This document shows positions 51,300 through 64,000 of a stretch of DNA of 64,000 nt, piece by piece (positions within the stretch are counted from its first letter, which is position 1; each line of letters opens with the position of its first letter). Source of the stretch: Syngnathus acus. Taxonomy: Eukaryota > Chordata > Actinopteri > Syngnathiformes > Syngnathidae. The translations under genes and the position numbers were made by a program. The DNA lies in contig NC_051107.1 of NCBI RefSeq assembly GCF_901709675.1, positions 1,543,501 to 1,607,500 of the forward strand, written 5' to 3'. The notes under the pieces are model-generated. The model was not told the origin of the DNA. It worked only from the letters and a program-made list of their open reading frames with translations, and searched no databases.

Positions 51300-54200
51300 T
51301 TTCTGCTCGAATTCAGTGGCGCTTGTGCTGCCATTTGGTCTGTACGACTTGGCCTGTTTGGCCTGAATGTTATTAATTTCTCTTTGCAGATGATAAAGAA
51401 TATATGATAAAGAATTGTTGTTATCTGTCTTTATGTGTAACATAGAAATCACTTAAGGATGTAATTGATTTGATTAACTGAAAATAAAAGATGAAATGAG
51501 GCATAGCGCCACCTATGGTACTGGAGGAAGAAACACATTTTGCTCAATAATGTCATTTTGTGCAACATCACGCCTATTTCCAGTCCACACGTCTTTCACA
51601 ATAACTCCTTGTCCGCTCCCTTCTCCATTTTTATTTTTTCTCCCTCTTTCCCGACAACTCTGGCCTTTGTCCCGTCGGACGCTCGGCCCCTCGGCGGCCG
51701 CCTGCAGTAAATTCCTGCGGCGGTTGGAAACACAAACATGGGCCGTTCGCGATAGAAGTGACAACACAAGCGGCGCTTTGTACGACGCGCTCACAAGCTT
51801 TCCCTTCACACACCTGTATCATGAATTCATTCTTATCTGACAGCTATTTTCCAAACAATTTAACACTTTTGCTAATCATATAATTGAAGACCTTTTGAGT
51901 AGAAAAAGTAATAAAACAAACTGTAGCATACGATCAACAGAAATGACCCTAGATGACATGTTTTCAAAACTTTGCCCACACATCATGTGTCTGAAAACTA
52001 TTCGCCACTTCTCTCTCTCTCTCTCCTCCCTCTTGAAAAGGAGGAAGCCCACAAAAGCCTTCCCCTCACTGCCTTCCACCATGTGCCAATGTGCTGAGCC
52101 AGTGGAAAAAGCGACGTCCGTTGGAGCAACGGCGTCGTGTAGAAAGATCAAGTGACCTCGTGGAAGCCATATTCATACAGCACTTGAGTAAGAACAGGAA
52201 CATTGTTATTTTCCACTCGCTTGACCCAAAGAGGAACAACATCTCCCTCCAGTCAGCATGTAACAGTTTTTTTTTTTTTTTTTACTGATGAGCTGTGCCG
52301 TGTCATGCACTTTTTCCATCCTCTCTGAATGATACATTGTTCCCAGTTTGAATAGACGAAACACTTGAATGCAGCCAGCTATGTGAACATGTGATAAGAT
52401 CACCGCAACGAGTGAAAGTGATCACGTCATTGAAGGTTTTCATTGAAACTGTCAAAGGTCTCCAAATGAGAATGATTGGCCGTTATAACTTACTTGAAAT
52501 AGTATCATAACGGTAATTAATGGGAAGGTATTAGCATTCAATGGGAACTGGCATCCCTCAAGGAACTGGTCTCAGCCCCCATATTTTTCTATATAAATGC
52601 AAATAATAATTATTAGTATGTGTGTGAAAAATCCTAAAAAGTTTCTTATCAATAATATAAATTAAAACTTTTTTTCGCAGTTGGTATGTAGGTGTGTAAA
52701 GTAACAAACACATCAAGTGACTGCTATCTGCTATCACTGTATTAAAATTTATTTAAATTGAAAGTATTTCTAGATTCTTGTAAAATTCAATAAATTCAAT
52801 TGAATACAAAATATTACACTGTGTCAATAAAATCTGATAAAATAAAATGAATACAATTAAAATGTAATTAAATGCAATGTAAGTAACATTATAAAAAAAA
52901 AAGCGACCACAGACATGCTCTCATTGTGACACTTGCTGTTCAACCTTTAATTATTAGTCATGCTGGCTTGTCTCATGGATGGAAGTTCTTCCCCGGCAAT
53001 TAAAGTTCTATGTTGGGATGAACGCGCACACACTCAACCGCAGCTAATTTAGTTCAGCCTGAAAACCGCTACTTTCCACCACACTTGTATTTTTTAATCT
53101 GTGAAAAGAGTTCAACATCCATTGAACTTTTTTGGGTGGAGGGAGCATGCCGTGACACCGCCATGTTGAGTCATATAGTCCAACTCTGGTGACAACACAT
53201 TAGCATTCAAAGGAAATAATGACAGTTGACATTGACTGCAGTTCACGTGATGCTCCAGAGCAGGTAGCATGTTTCCATTAAGCAACTGAGTCAACACACA
53301 AAACAACAGCAGTGAGATAAATGACTGTTCTGTAAAAAATCATTGACATCAGTGACAGGAAATAAATCAAAACAACAGCCGTATTTGTGAGGCCAGCCTG
53401 CAGCGGGGTGTTAAGCGTGTAATAGATTTGAAGTGGAGATTTGGTGGTTTCATGGCCAACTTAGTCACATCTGCATCATTTAGACACGACTGTTAGCTAT
53501 CATGAAAATTAGAGGAATGGTGTCACTTTAGACTGTGAGCCACTAAAACCACAGACTATGAAATCCACAATAAGCAGCCTTCTTCATGAAGGGCAGGCAC
53601 TCACAGCTGACAACAAGGCGCTCTAAAACTATCAGACCAGCACAAAGCCCTGTTTCATCAAATCAGGACTTTAGAAAATAATTTTAAAAAAATGTTTCAA
53701 CTAATCAGTTTGTAACTAACGTGTTGCAATTGCACAAGCAAGCTTGCGTCAATCTAAACTCCTTTCCTCTAGCTTGTTAGCTTTCTCTTCTTTTCCTTCC
53801 AAATCCTCCTCCTCCTCCACCTGACCTGCATGTGACTCACAATTTCCCAACAGCAACAAAAAAAGTTTCAAACTTGTACATTTACGCCGATTGTGCGTGC
53901 ATTGTTGAACTTTCGCTCTGTTTGCTAAGCCGCCGTGTGTGCTGAATGCACAGGCATTAATGATAAGTCCCATTATGTCGAGACAGCAAGTGTATTATTA
54001 CACACTGAGGTTTGACTGCTCTCTGTTTATCAGCCAAAGTTAATGACTGTGTTTAAGCTTTCATTTGCTTCCTTTTATGCATGCATCTTTACCGCATTGT
54101 CAGTTGAGGTTCCACCTTCCCTGCAAATACACTTGATGGGATCTGACATAATTCTCCAATGCACAATGACTACAGGCATTGAAGGCGAAGAAGAGAAAAA

Positions 54201-55125
54201 AAGGCCCGACGTCATGGAAAGAATGACGTCAGGTTACATTAGTGGCAAGAAAGGGGACGAGTTTAGAGTGGCCTAGGTGGAGTCACTTGGTGATGTCTTG
54301 AGAAGGAGAAGAAAAAAAAGATGCAGCACACTAAGGCGACGGTGAGTACTTTGCGTATGCTGCATCATAGGCTGGTGGGAACTCTTGAATAATTCCGTTA
54401 TTATACAGAGACGAAAGCAAAGAGGGACTACGAGAAAGGGATTGGGGTGGGAGGGAGGGTCATGACGTAACCGTTTCCATAGGCGACTGATATGCGGTTT
54501 GAGCCAATGGGAATTCACACCAGCGGACCTGGCCCCGCCCCCTTTTGACGCGCATCACATGTCCCGGGTGGAGTTGTGGAAAAAGGCAACACGGGGATGC
54601 AAGAGAAGCAACCACAAGCACTTCCACTTTCGTTTACACGTGAGTTCCACTAAAGTAAATGTCAAATATGACGTCTGGTGTGCTTTTTAACTCGGGTTTT
54701 TTGTTAATACCCCACCAAATAATTGGAATAACATGTTGAGATCAGTATAAGAGCAAAGGTCTACATTTACAACATGAATTTAAGTATTTGTTCTGTTTCT
54801 AATGCAATAACGTTGGTTTAATCAGCCATGTCAATCTAATCTGCCCAGGGCCTTCACAATCAGTATTACTGGACAATGCAAATCAAATTACATTAGTAAC
54901 GGGGGGGGTTCTTGAACTAATAAGATGTAAAATTCATCAGCATTTTCTTTCTGGTTATTCAAGGCACAAACAGTTAATATGAGGAAAATTGTTCACTGAA
55001 TATTTGCATGCTTGTTATTATCATGTTACTTTCAATCTGAATTTAGAACTGCTTCAGATGATGCAGTGGCACAGATGTGTTCTGTTAAATTGTATTTTTG
55101 TAAAGTATTGATGGTTCTTGATTGA
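51300..55125. other. Intergenic, no gene recognised
   Basis: Contains a (TC)n at 52012-52026, a T-run at 52267-52282 and A/T-rich DNA at 52580-52900. A 77-codon frame at 54043-54276 is not recognised. Confidence 0.5.
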
Positions 55126-55129
55126 TGGT

Positions 55130-55470
55130 TTGACAGAGGTTCATTGTTGTCGTGAGCCACATTGTAGTTATTGTTTCCTTTTGATGGCTGTTATGACTGT
55201 GAAGCCAAAATTGCCTCACATTACATATACTGTATGCAACAAAGTGATGAATAACTATTTTTGAAATCAAAGGTCAGTAAAAAGTATTCCAATAATATAT
55301 ATATAGGGATTGGTAACAAAATTGCTTTTCCATTTTCTGATTGTAGTATTTTAGCACATGAAGTCGATTTCCAGAATTTGCTTTCACGGGCCACACAAAA
55401 AATGTGGTGGGCCAAATCTGGCACCCTGCCCTTGGGATTTACACTGATTTACACATATTGGTAACAACAT
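55130..55470. mobile_element. GTGTCAAACTC-family MITE, copy 3 (diverged)
   Basis: Shares the order seen in 5099-5477: GAGCCACATTGTAGTTATTG, GGCTGTTATGACTGTGAAG, a TGAAATCAAAGGTCAGTAAA-type middle, then GGGCCACACAAAAAATGTGG and GGGCCAAATCTGGCACCCTG. Diverged, and ends not clean. Confidence 0.6.
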
Positions 55471-55601
55471 TATTATATTTAAATATTGCACCATCAATTC
55501 TAACTTCTGTGAAACGCGATTTTACTAGCGTTTACTAGCTGCCAAAGGCGAGGAAGATCTTATCAGTTCGCTACGCTACACGCACTCTTTGGTCGAGATT
55601 G

Positions 55602-55621
55602 TGACGTCACGGTGGGCGGGG
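55602..55621 (+). promoter_or_regulatory. CRE and GC box of a CpG-rich promoter
   Basis: A full palindromic CRE, TGACGTCA (55602-55609), is followed at once by a GC box, GGGCGGGG (55614-55621), at the left edge of a CpG-rich block (55540-56045). No TATA box was seen, so this looks like a TATA-less CpG promoter. It probably serves atp2b1, transcribed to the right. Confidence 0.5.
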
Positions 55622-55624
55622 CTT

Positions 55625-55709
55625 GTACCTCAGTCTAGGGTACCAAGCTTCGGAGTCGTTGAGACTGAGGGAGTGAGAGAGGGACGCAGGGTGTTCTTCG
55701 GAGAACGAA
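55625..55709 (+). other. atp2b1: Probable noncoding first exon of atp2b1
   Basis: Sequence after the CRE/GC box ends at a strong donor, ACGAA/GTAAGTAA (GT at 55710-55711), in a CpG-rich setting. The next good acceptor on this strand before the PMCA start codon is at 60575, giving an intron of about 4.9 kb. The left boundary (transcription start) is a guess. PMCA1 genes in vertebrates have a noncoding first exon, which supports the reading. Confidence 0.4.
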
Positions 55710-58700
55710 GTAAGTAATTTTTGCTTGTCCTTACCGGCTCTTCTCGGAGTAAAATGCCGCACGCTTACGGCTGCATAGGGCTGCTTCAGAGTGCTGTCTG
55801 TCGTGGAAGCCTGAAGCGGTGAAGTGCCTCGGTTTTGCGAGCAACGTTCAACCAGCCCGAGCCGCCGCCGCCACTCGGCGGCGGTTAGCTTCCACGGCAA
55901 GCTAACGTGGCTAACCTTCTACCCCGGAGGAGAGGCACCGACATTGGTGCGGCTCATCTCCAGGAGCCCCGGGTGGCTTCTCCATCGGGATGCTGCAAAA
56001 ATTTCCGTCCCGCCTTCCTCGTTTATCTTCCCCGCCCGGGGTTAATTTACGTGGAGCTGTCAAATGTTTAAAAAAAGTCGCTTTTTTTTGGACTCTTATC
56101 GATCAGCATTGGCTAACGCCTGGGAGCTAAGAGGCTAACTGTGCGCTAACGTGGGAAGCGATGGGCTATTAAAATGAAATATTGATTTAAAATTTTTTTT
56201 TTCTTGGTTGACGGTATCTCTTGAGATGACGGGAGTTGCATTCAAGGATGCGTCAATGTGCACGTCAAATGACGCTACGGGAAAAGTTGGCTGCATTTAA
56301 AACAACACCTTTGGTTATTACTACTTTCCATTTATTCACCGGCATGGAGACCACCGAATCGGTCAAGGCGACGTAATCAACCACCTGCAGTGTCAAACCG
56401 GTTATGACTCTTGAATCCCATGAATAAGCGTGGAATTACTAAGAGAAACCTCCTTATTCCCAAAGACCCCCTCTCCACGCAGCGACCACTGCATTCTCAT
56501 TACGCACTTCACCAATTGACCGTGATAGATGCTTTTTGCATTCCCCCACGTTACCTGCAAGCCTCCAGGTTCACATGAGCTGCAGCCGCAGAGCCCCTTT
56601 TCGGTGTGGGGATGAAGGGATCACCGCTTATCCAATTAAATGCTGCAGGGCTCTGCTACTGATGCTACTGCAGCTGAGCGCAGTTGCATTCTTTTTATCA
56701 GAGCGCATGATAAACCTTTCAAGATGATGCAAGGTAGGCCACTGGTCCAGTCATCTTTGGGCTTTGCGTCATGCAATGACAGCTAAGCACTTTGCTGAAC
56801 AAGCATTGTTGTATTGACCAATACAATGACCGATTGACAATGACCAATGTTCGTTGGCACAATGTCGGGAAGAAAACTGCGTCGTAAATGTTGCAATCTT
56901 ACAAGGAATATGGTGAGCTTTAATGTTTTATTAAATAATATGAAAAGAAAAGTCATTCTAAGAAAAATTTGGTGCGAGTACGAAATGCTAGGTTAAAATA
57001 ATGACTGTGAAATAAAATGTATTACTTGAGTAAAGTAATGCTAAGAAGTGGCCATTTTCCGAAAATCAAGTTGTAATATCGGTTTTTTTTCCGATCTATT
57101 ACGCAGCCTTACTGTGGAGCCACAGAGCGTGTTTAATGATTTATGTAAACCAACAGTCAACACATTGTGTTACTCTGCCCGAAGCCTTTGGACCATTAGA
57201 GTCATTCAAGATTGAATGAAGAAAAAAAAAAAATTATCTTTTCATATTCCATGGCTGCGTCTTCTTCAGCTGCCTCGTCCGACATTGATGCGACTGCGGT
57301 TCCACTCGTTGCGGGACGTGCCCCTTGTGTCATTCGACGCTCCTTGGCCACGTTGGGATCACGTTCCCTGCTTACATTTGTAATCCAGACTTGTCACATT
57401 TTATATGAGTGTGTGTGTGTTGGGGGTGGTGTAACGCGGCACACTCGTGCCAATTTCTCCGATGATGTCAAAAGACGCTCTGTTCTCTTTGTACTGTGCG
57501 ATCCAGTCGCAGCCCGTGGAAGTGAAACCCCGCTCAGACACTCACAAAGCGGTTCCGCTCTCCAAAAATAACATTTCACGTCGTCAATCGGGACCTTTTC
57601 CTACATGTGTGCTGGAGTGTTTTCTGTTAGCCCGGTAGCATGATTAACCAAGTAATTTTTTTTTGGCAAACAAGAAAATCCTGACAAAAAAAACAAGAAA
57701 CCAGTGCCTCAATTCACATTTCTTTATTTATATTTTACTGGAACTGTGACATTAAGTTAAAAAAAATACTTAGCTAGGCAAACGATTTGCTTCCGCACAG
57801 CAACACCGCTGTCCAACATTCAGATAATGAGATGCGTGATGATGTCAGCATTAGTGTTCAGTGTGAAAATTCTTTTTGGACAGCAACAATGTGGCGCAAA
57901 ATTGAAGTTGTGTGATATAATTTCACACAGGCGGCGTTGTATATTTGTCACTCCGTTTTGGTGCCGTTCAGATAGAACAACATTGTGGTGAAAAAGGGCA
58001 GAGGCTGTCAGTATTGAATATTTGTTTTCAAATCAATTTTCATCGATTGCTCCATTGCATCATAGGATAAATGTTTATTTTGCATTGACGTGTATTGCAA
58101 AACCATTCTTTGCCAATTTCTGTTTCTTTAGTATTGATTAATGATTAAAAAAAAAAACCAAACAACAATTAAGTAGTATAACTCGATTGTTGTGCTGTTG
58201 TCAATTAATCGAATTGTTTTAACACATTGCGATGACATCATAGTAATGCACAGTGGCATACTCGGGCTAAATCATATTTGAGCAGTTTTATTGATTGGGA
58301 CAAAGTCAAACACACCAATGCAAAATAAGGCCACTTGAAAGGGAACAACTCTGATGACCTGATCGATCGATGGGATAATCGGTAAAATACTAAATTGTAG
58401 AAATATTTGATGGACGCAGCCATATTATATAACCTGTTTGTATCTTTGGATTCTCTTTTATTATTCAGACAATGTCAGTCACTTGTGGCACAATGCTGAT
58501 CACCCTTCATTGGCGGTGGTGGTGTGCTGCGTGAAGTGACGCATTACAAAGAACACGGCACGCGTCTCATCTTCAAAGGCTGCGTTCTTGAAACACGCAT
58601 CAAGCCTGCAGCTGCCACCACATAACATTTTGGCGGTGTAACATTTTTGCACTTAATATACGTCGTACGCGTGCCTTCAGGACATTTAGAAAGGATACAG

Positions 58701-60575
58701 AGTGTTGAAAGGTTCCTAAAACGGTCTATCCCTAAAACCGTTTTTCATGGACGTGAACGATTCTGACATCTAATCTGATTGCGATTTAGTATATGGTTAT
58801 TTTTTTTGCAATATCCTCTTCCCATGTCTTTTTAAAAATAAAAACAAGGAAACTGTTAGCTAAAGAAGTGCTTATGTTTGATGGCCTTTGGCTCATTTCT
58901 ATTTGTGTCAACGACAAAAAGCTCGCGTTGACTTGCCGACACGTCCGACGGCGTTGAAGGGGTCTCTCAAGTAGCTCTCAACCGCGAGAGAGTGGAGCTA
59001 GGCGTCACTGCTTTGTACCCTCCACATTTACATGGCCTGACCCAGTTCGGCGGCATGCTAGCGGCGAGGGGGAGGGGCAACCCGGGGGAAAGCTAAAAAT
59101 ACCCCCCTCGTGCTAGGCGGCTCCATTGCGGAGGGATCCCTTGAATTTCTCTCCGCTCGTGCCATGTGGTTGGCTAACGGAGGCGTGCGTGCTAACGGGG
59201 ATGGAGTGGGGACGGGTCTTTGTCGGTAGACGCCGGCCGTCGTTTCAGCTAATTGTCCCCGTTTATTCCACAAAGGGTTAACCTCGGTCGCTGTCACTCA
59301 ACCGCCCCGCGCCGTGGGAATCCATTCACTAAGATTTTTCAAGAGTGTAAGCCATTAGAAATTAGTGCTGAAAATATATTTTTGCCTCAAATTTCTCTTA
59401 AAAATAGCACAAAGCATTCCGCTATGCGGCGTTTCCGTCTGAACATTAAAGCAAACGACGTAACATGACGCTAACTCCAGCTGCCCAGAAATGATGTCAT
59501 GCTAGTATTGGTGTCTTAGTATCGGACCCAGAGTACAAGTACAGGTGCGCAATAAAATTTATCCTGCGCACCTGCTCCGGCTTTCTCCAGTTTCTCCCAA
59601 TAAGACGCAAAGCGTTTTTGCTTCAAGCTGTTTTTTTTTTCATCACACCCTGTTGGAATTCACTTCAAATTTGGCACACTAAACAAACACTGATTAAACT
59701 TTGTGTATTTATCTACCAGCTGAGCCATTTAATTTCATCGGAGTATTACGAAACAGCATAGACACACGCCTACGGTTGCGGCCTCCGTTTATCTATTGTG
59801 CCGTCTCGCTGTCCCATGGGACATATTTGGAGTCGGAGATAAACCATGACCTCTTGCTTTGTTATCTCGACACCTATTTCAGAGATTAGAGGAGCCCCGA
59901 TTAGATGAGCATAGCATAAATGTCTCTGCTAGAGGAATCCATAAATTTTTCCCGAGTCAACCCGGCTCGCCACTGACCCCCCCCGCCACAGTGCGCCACT
60001 ATGGAGCTCCCCGATGCCGCAGATAGTCTTAATTAGATTTAACACCAAGCTTTTCCCGGAGTAATCATTCAGTCGATCCCAGCTCCCAGAGTGTGGCCCG
60101 TGCGGACACGTTCGGATAAAAAAAAAATGCCCGGTCATGCACCAGCTCTGAATACGATTCCATACGGGTGGGAATTTTCTGAATATTCCAAATTATGTCA
60201 CAATCTTTTAAGCAACAAATATGTGAACACAAATGGTGATGCGACACACAGACCGACAATATATATATATATATTTTATTATACATGATGTTTATACACA
60301 TGTTCTGTGTTCTTTATCCTCCATGAAGAACAACGCATTGTAAATTCCTGGTGAATTTACAAATTAATGTCAAATCATGAATAGCAAATCTTATAATCGT
60401 CATCCATACCCAAGTCGCACCTGATTACAAGGTGCACTTTTAGGATTTTTAGTGAGCCCTATAGTCCAAAAAATACGGTAATTGCTAATCCTCATGGGAG
60501 GTGTCCAACTGAAATGTAGCGAAGCCTTACACCGAATGGTTCCTTGACAGCTTGTTTGCTCTTGTCCCTTCCCAG
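55710..60575 (+). other. Presumed first intron of atp2b1
   Basis: No other coding exon was recognised. 55710-56045 is still CpG-rich. A second CpG-rich block at 58925-59330 could be an alternative promoter. A short (AT)n is at 60257-60275, and a decayed relative of the 28436 MITE is at 60408-60480. Frames such as 57212-57571 have no domain. Confidence 0.4.
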
Positions 60576-61014
60576 ATCTGACTGCATGCTGATCTCCGGC
60601 TCTGCGAGTTTCCCTCCATCGCCATGAGAGGCCAGGAAGAAGACCCTAGTCTCCGAGGCTCCATGGCTGGCTTTGTAGAAGCATGACTCCAGCTACGTCT
60701 GACGGCCCTGTTGCCTTTTTTATGGGAGCTACCGCCGCACCTATACTCGTGGGGATTTAAGCTCTTCCGGGACACCCCTCCCCCCTACGGTTAACCCCCG
60801 AGTGGGTGATATAGCGAGACAATGGCGAACAACTCGTACAGCGGAGTGAAGAACTCCATCGTGGAGGCCAACCACGATGGCGACTTTGGCTGCACGCTCA
60901 AAGAACTGCGCTCCCTCATGGAACTGCGAGGCACGGAGGGCCTAAGCAAAATAGGGGAATGTTACGGAGACGTTCACGGACTCTGCAGCCGATTAAAAAC
61001 CTCACCCACGGACG
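60576..61014 (+). CDS. atp2b1: Plasma-membrane Ca2+-ATPase (PMCA1-like), first coding exon; CDS starts at 60822
   Basis: The exon follows a strong acceptor (CTTGTCCCTTCCCAG, ending 60575). Coding begins at ATG 60822 (GACAATGG context) and runs 64 codons plus one base to the donor GACG/GTAAAG (GT 61015-61016). The peptide has [20 protein letters not shown], then [20 protein letters not shown] and [12 protein letters not shown], the cytosolic N-terminus of PMCA pumps. [21 protein letters not shown] is the PMCA1 signature; PMCA2, 3 and 4 differ there (family knowledge). These P-type ATPases export cytosolic Ca2+. Membrane, actuator, phosphorylation and calmodulin-binding parts lie in later exons to the right. 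Which teleost duplicate (a or b) cannot be decided. The leader carries three uORFs. Confidence 0.93.
60586..60760 (+). promoter_or_regulatory. atp2b1: Three overlapping upstream ORFs in the atp2b1 leader
   Basis: uORF1 60586-60627 ([13 protein letters not shown]), uORF2 60624-60686 ([20 protein letters not shown]) and uORF3 60683-60760 (25 codons, [13 protein letters not shown]...). Each stop overlaps the next start as ATGA (60624-60627 and 60683-60686). uORF3 ends 61 bases before the main ATG. If this leader is used, most scanning ribosomes would meet them first, lowering or regulating PMCA translation. Confidence 0.6.
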
Positions 61015-64000
61015 GTAAAGTAAAACTTCACCTCACTTTAGCTTTACTATAAAATAATCTAATTCCGTTTATTTTGATTTGGGAGTATTTTTGTCAAAGT
61101 CCTCTTTCCCTGTAGTTTTTAACAAACACAATTAATTTATTACCATATCAGATTTTTGGTCTTATAAATCTGGCTGATGTTAAGATAAAGGCAACTGAAG
61201 GATGACTTAATTTGAAAGGCAGTTACTTTAATTAGAGTTTACTTTGATGTTCAGTCTTTCATCTTTCATTAGAACAATGTCACAAAATGTTACCAAAGTT
61301 TAACATCAACATAAGTCAGTAAATCATAAGATTACAATCTGACTTTATTACACTTTATTACTGTTTTGTCTGCTGTTGACTGAATATGACATCACAGTTG
61401 GTAGGGGTTATATAACCAATCACTGCTCACCTGTTTGGTCATGTGACATTTGGCAGCTGAGCTGTGAATGGTCGTTACTGGAGCCCTGCGCCACTGTGAT
61501 GTCATTTTTAGTCAACAGCAAGTAGCAAAATGGCCGACGCCTGAGATGGGGTTTTTTTTCTTCCCAAAGTCGCAACCTTTCCTCTTTGAAAATTGTCTTC
61601 CGCTGCATTGCGAGGTCGATTTTAATTCCAGTCAGCGTTGAGCCCACAGAATGCTTATGTCTCGGGCACATAGTTTCGAAGCCGAGTTTTGCGTGGCATT
61701 GACCACCTTGCCATCACTTCCTTGGAAAACTCATGTGTCAGACAGGTGGCCGGGGTGCCGGGCTCTGAGCCGGGCCACTCCGGCTCTATTTCAGTGCCTG
61801 TCCGTGTCCTCTCTCCTGTTTCACCTCTGCGTCTCTGTCACGGGCGTCTCAGACGAACCAGCTGTCCGCCTGGGCACAGCAGCGGGCCCGTGCTAGGTTT
61901 TTGTCGAACACGTGGGCCGGCAGGCAAACCAGGGGGTTTTCGGGCCTGACGAGTAATTGCGGAAGGAGTGAGTTCACCTTCGGGGAAGTGAGCCTGAATT
62001 ATTCTGTCGTCACAGTGTTGTTCACCATCCGGCTTTTGTGAAAATGAGATGTTTGATGACATTGGCGCGTCACTGGTTGACAGCACAGACTACCACCCCC
62101 TCTCTTTTATTCCCCATACTCTGTTTCAGCATCTCTCTATAGACGGTCTGCCTAATCGCCAGGATGACCTTGACTGAACTCTTATGGGAGAGGATTTTCA
62201 GTTTGATCCCAGATTAAAACGGCACCGCATACTCATTGTCGCAGCGACCGTCCTCTCTACGCAAAGTCTCAAAGAGAGAGGGAGAGTGAAAAATAAATAA
62301 ATAAAAACCTCCCCGGGCTTCATCTCGCCAGAGGGAATGCCGTAAATACCCCGCTGCATGGCAGCACGAATCACGCGCAGCTCGCTGCCAGAATCATTAC
62401 CTTAACGACGTGATGATTGCGCGAGGTGCGCCGTGCCATCTCCTGCCCTCCCCGCCCGACTGCCAGCGCGCTGTCGTGGCAGCCGTGACGGGGGAATAAC
62501 TGAGAATCCTTCGCTTGACGTGCCAGTTGTTCTAACACGTATGTGACCGTGTCACGGGAAGCTTTCAAGAGTCCTGTTATACTTTTGCCACTCGAGTCGG
62601 ATGTCGCGCCACCACGGCAGCGACGACGAACCCGCTTTGATATTTAACAGCGGCTATGAGCTCATTCGTCATCGGCACGGGATTACAGCAGCTTGACAAT
62701 TGAAAAGGGATTTCTAATTAGTCGGACGGTTAGGTCTAAAACCCTCTTTAACCAATCCCTCCCTAATCCTCCACATTTCCAAGCTCATTTTCCTCACCCA
62801 GTCAAGTCGTACTCAACTTTTCCTGTTGCTGCAGCGCGTGTGCCACTCCTGCCTTCGCTTCCACCCACGGCGACCGGAGCCGTTTGCTTGCGTGTCACGC
62901 GCGTTCGGTCATCGATAATCCTCAGCTTTATCCTCGGGTGGGCTCGGCGAGTGGACGTGTTTGAGCAGAGGGATGCGTCACGATGGGGGGACGCGCGCAT
63001 GATACACGGGCCTGAGCTGTAAAGACCGTCAAGTCGACCGACCGCGCAGTCTATTTTTGGTCCCGTCGGACCGCGCGGCGTTTTAACACATATCGTGCCA
63101 TCCTTTCAGCACTTTCCCTCCACTTTGAATGTCACATCTTAGGGTCGCCGCGTCGGCTGGCAAAGTGCAGCCACTTCAGATGTCCTTAGATGTCAAAGCA
63201 GCGGCTGTCATGTAGAACGGTAGCCATCAGTCACTTCAGCGAAGCATAGTGTTTACATTCCGGGTCACTAATGCGACGGACGCCTCCTGAATCCTCCGTG
63301 TAATGAAACTCACAAGGCCCTCTCCACTTCCATGTTATTATCAGCGCGCACTTATTTGTTTCGCCTTTTCATTTGTTTAATTTCCAGCATCGATGTAGTC
63401 AAATATTTGGGTTTTGGCTCACTGGCCAGGGCTGTGTAAGCACCAAGAAGGATTCTGTCGTCGGAATGCTGTTCACAAATCGGCCTCATTGTGTCAGATG
63501 TTACTCTTTGCCACAGCGAAGCTTTTGTTGCAATGCTGATTGGTCAGCACATTTGGACTCTTGTGGGTCAGTGTGTTTAGCTGCGTGATAAAAGGCAGCG
63601 GGGAATCCTGCTCCAACTTCATTTTTGCCCATTAATCGTATTTGCTCTCCTGTTGACACAATCTTCAATCCGGAGGGAGTCAAAAAGCCGAACTGCAACC
63701 ATGTTTTATCGGATCGCAACGAGTCCGATCCTCACCTCGACCTCCTCGCCGGCGGTCAGGATGACGGTAACGGGGTCAGCCGGGGACAAGCGCTACAAAT
63801 GAAACGGTTAATGATTAGCCGTTTGACCCGGCCCGCGGTCCCGTCGGTCGGCGAGGATGAGGTGCTGACTGCTCTGTCACTTATCTTTATTGCGGCCAAG
63901 CAGCGAGGGAAAATGTGGCATAAAATTGAAGCGGGCCTGTAGCTGTCAGCATCTTTTCATTAGTGGCTTAAGGAATCAAAGCAGATGCTATGAGGTGGCG
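61015..64000 (+). other. First coding intron of atp2b1 (continues past window)
   Basis: The second coding exon (PMCA motif [20 protein letters not shown]) is not in the window. The intron is GC-richer at 62220-63300 and 63600-63950. An 105-codon plus frame at 63625-63942 lies downstream of GCTGATTGGTCAGC and GATAAAAG elements but has no recognised domain. No RNA gene was seen. Confidence 0.6.

Noticed and set aside
57212-57571. 119-codon plus-strand frame in the atp2b1 intron
   Set aside because: Begins in an A-run and shows no domain; likely chance in a CpG-richer stretch.
63625-63942. 105-codon plus-strand frame near the right edge with CCAAT- and TATA-like sequence upstream
   Set aside because: No homology recognised, and it sits inside an intron. 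The promoter-like motifs alone are too weak.

Overview
The window looks like nuclear DNA of a ray-finned fish, most likely a teleost. It has a fish-type FISNA-NACHT NOD-like receptor with a pyrin domain, short-intron C-type lectin exons of the mannose-receptor family, a CR1/L2/Rex-type LINE, many small DNA-transposon MITEs, long (TG)n/(CA)n microsatellites, and a vertebrate PMCA (atp2b) first coding exon. Species cannot be named from sequence alone. Splice sites and exons were read by eye.

Left end (1-8000) is an immune-type block on the minus strand. An NLR gene runs off the left edge: a pyrin-domain exon at 1954-2209 is spliced, phase 1, to a long open FISNA-NACHT exon at 1-1793. A decayed LINE lies at 2810-4080. 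Ten small exons between 4683 and 7912 encode three C-type lectin-like domains. The lectin exons join in frame except at one ambiguous junction, and no signal peptide or membrane anchor exon was found.

The middle (8000-55500) is almost gene-free. The one convincing gene is a small single-exon plus-strand ORF (11845-12351) with a TATA box, encoding a 168-residue protein with the HEXIM/CCER1-type P-x-N-T-T-Q motif. A possible isolated membrane-protein exon is on the minus strand at 16218-16358. The rest is microsatellites, G-runs, tandem duplications and MITEs. Several MITEs have clean target-site duplications: TA mariner-like, 8-bp hAT nested inside a mariner element, and TTAA piggyBac-like.

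Right end (55500-64000) is the 5' part of a plus-strand plasma-membrane calcium ATPase gene, most like atp2b1. It has a CpG-rich CRE/GC-box promoter with a likely noncoding exon near 55.6 kb and a first coding exon at 60576-61014. The leader of that exon holds three short upstream ORFs chained by ATGA stop-start overlaps. The rest of the window is first coding intron. In human the CCER1 gene lies in the same chromosomal neighbourhood as ATP2B1 (from memory), which fits the small ORF at 11.8 kb being a CCER1/HEXIM-type gene.
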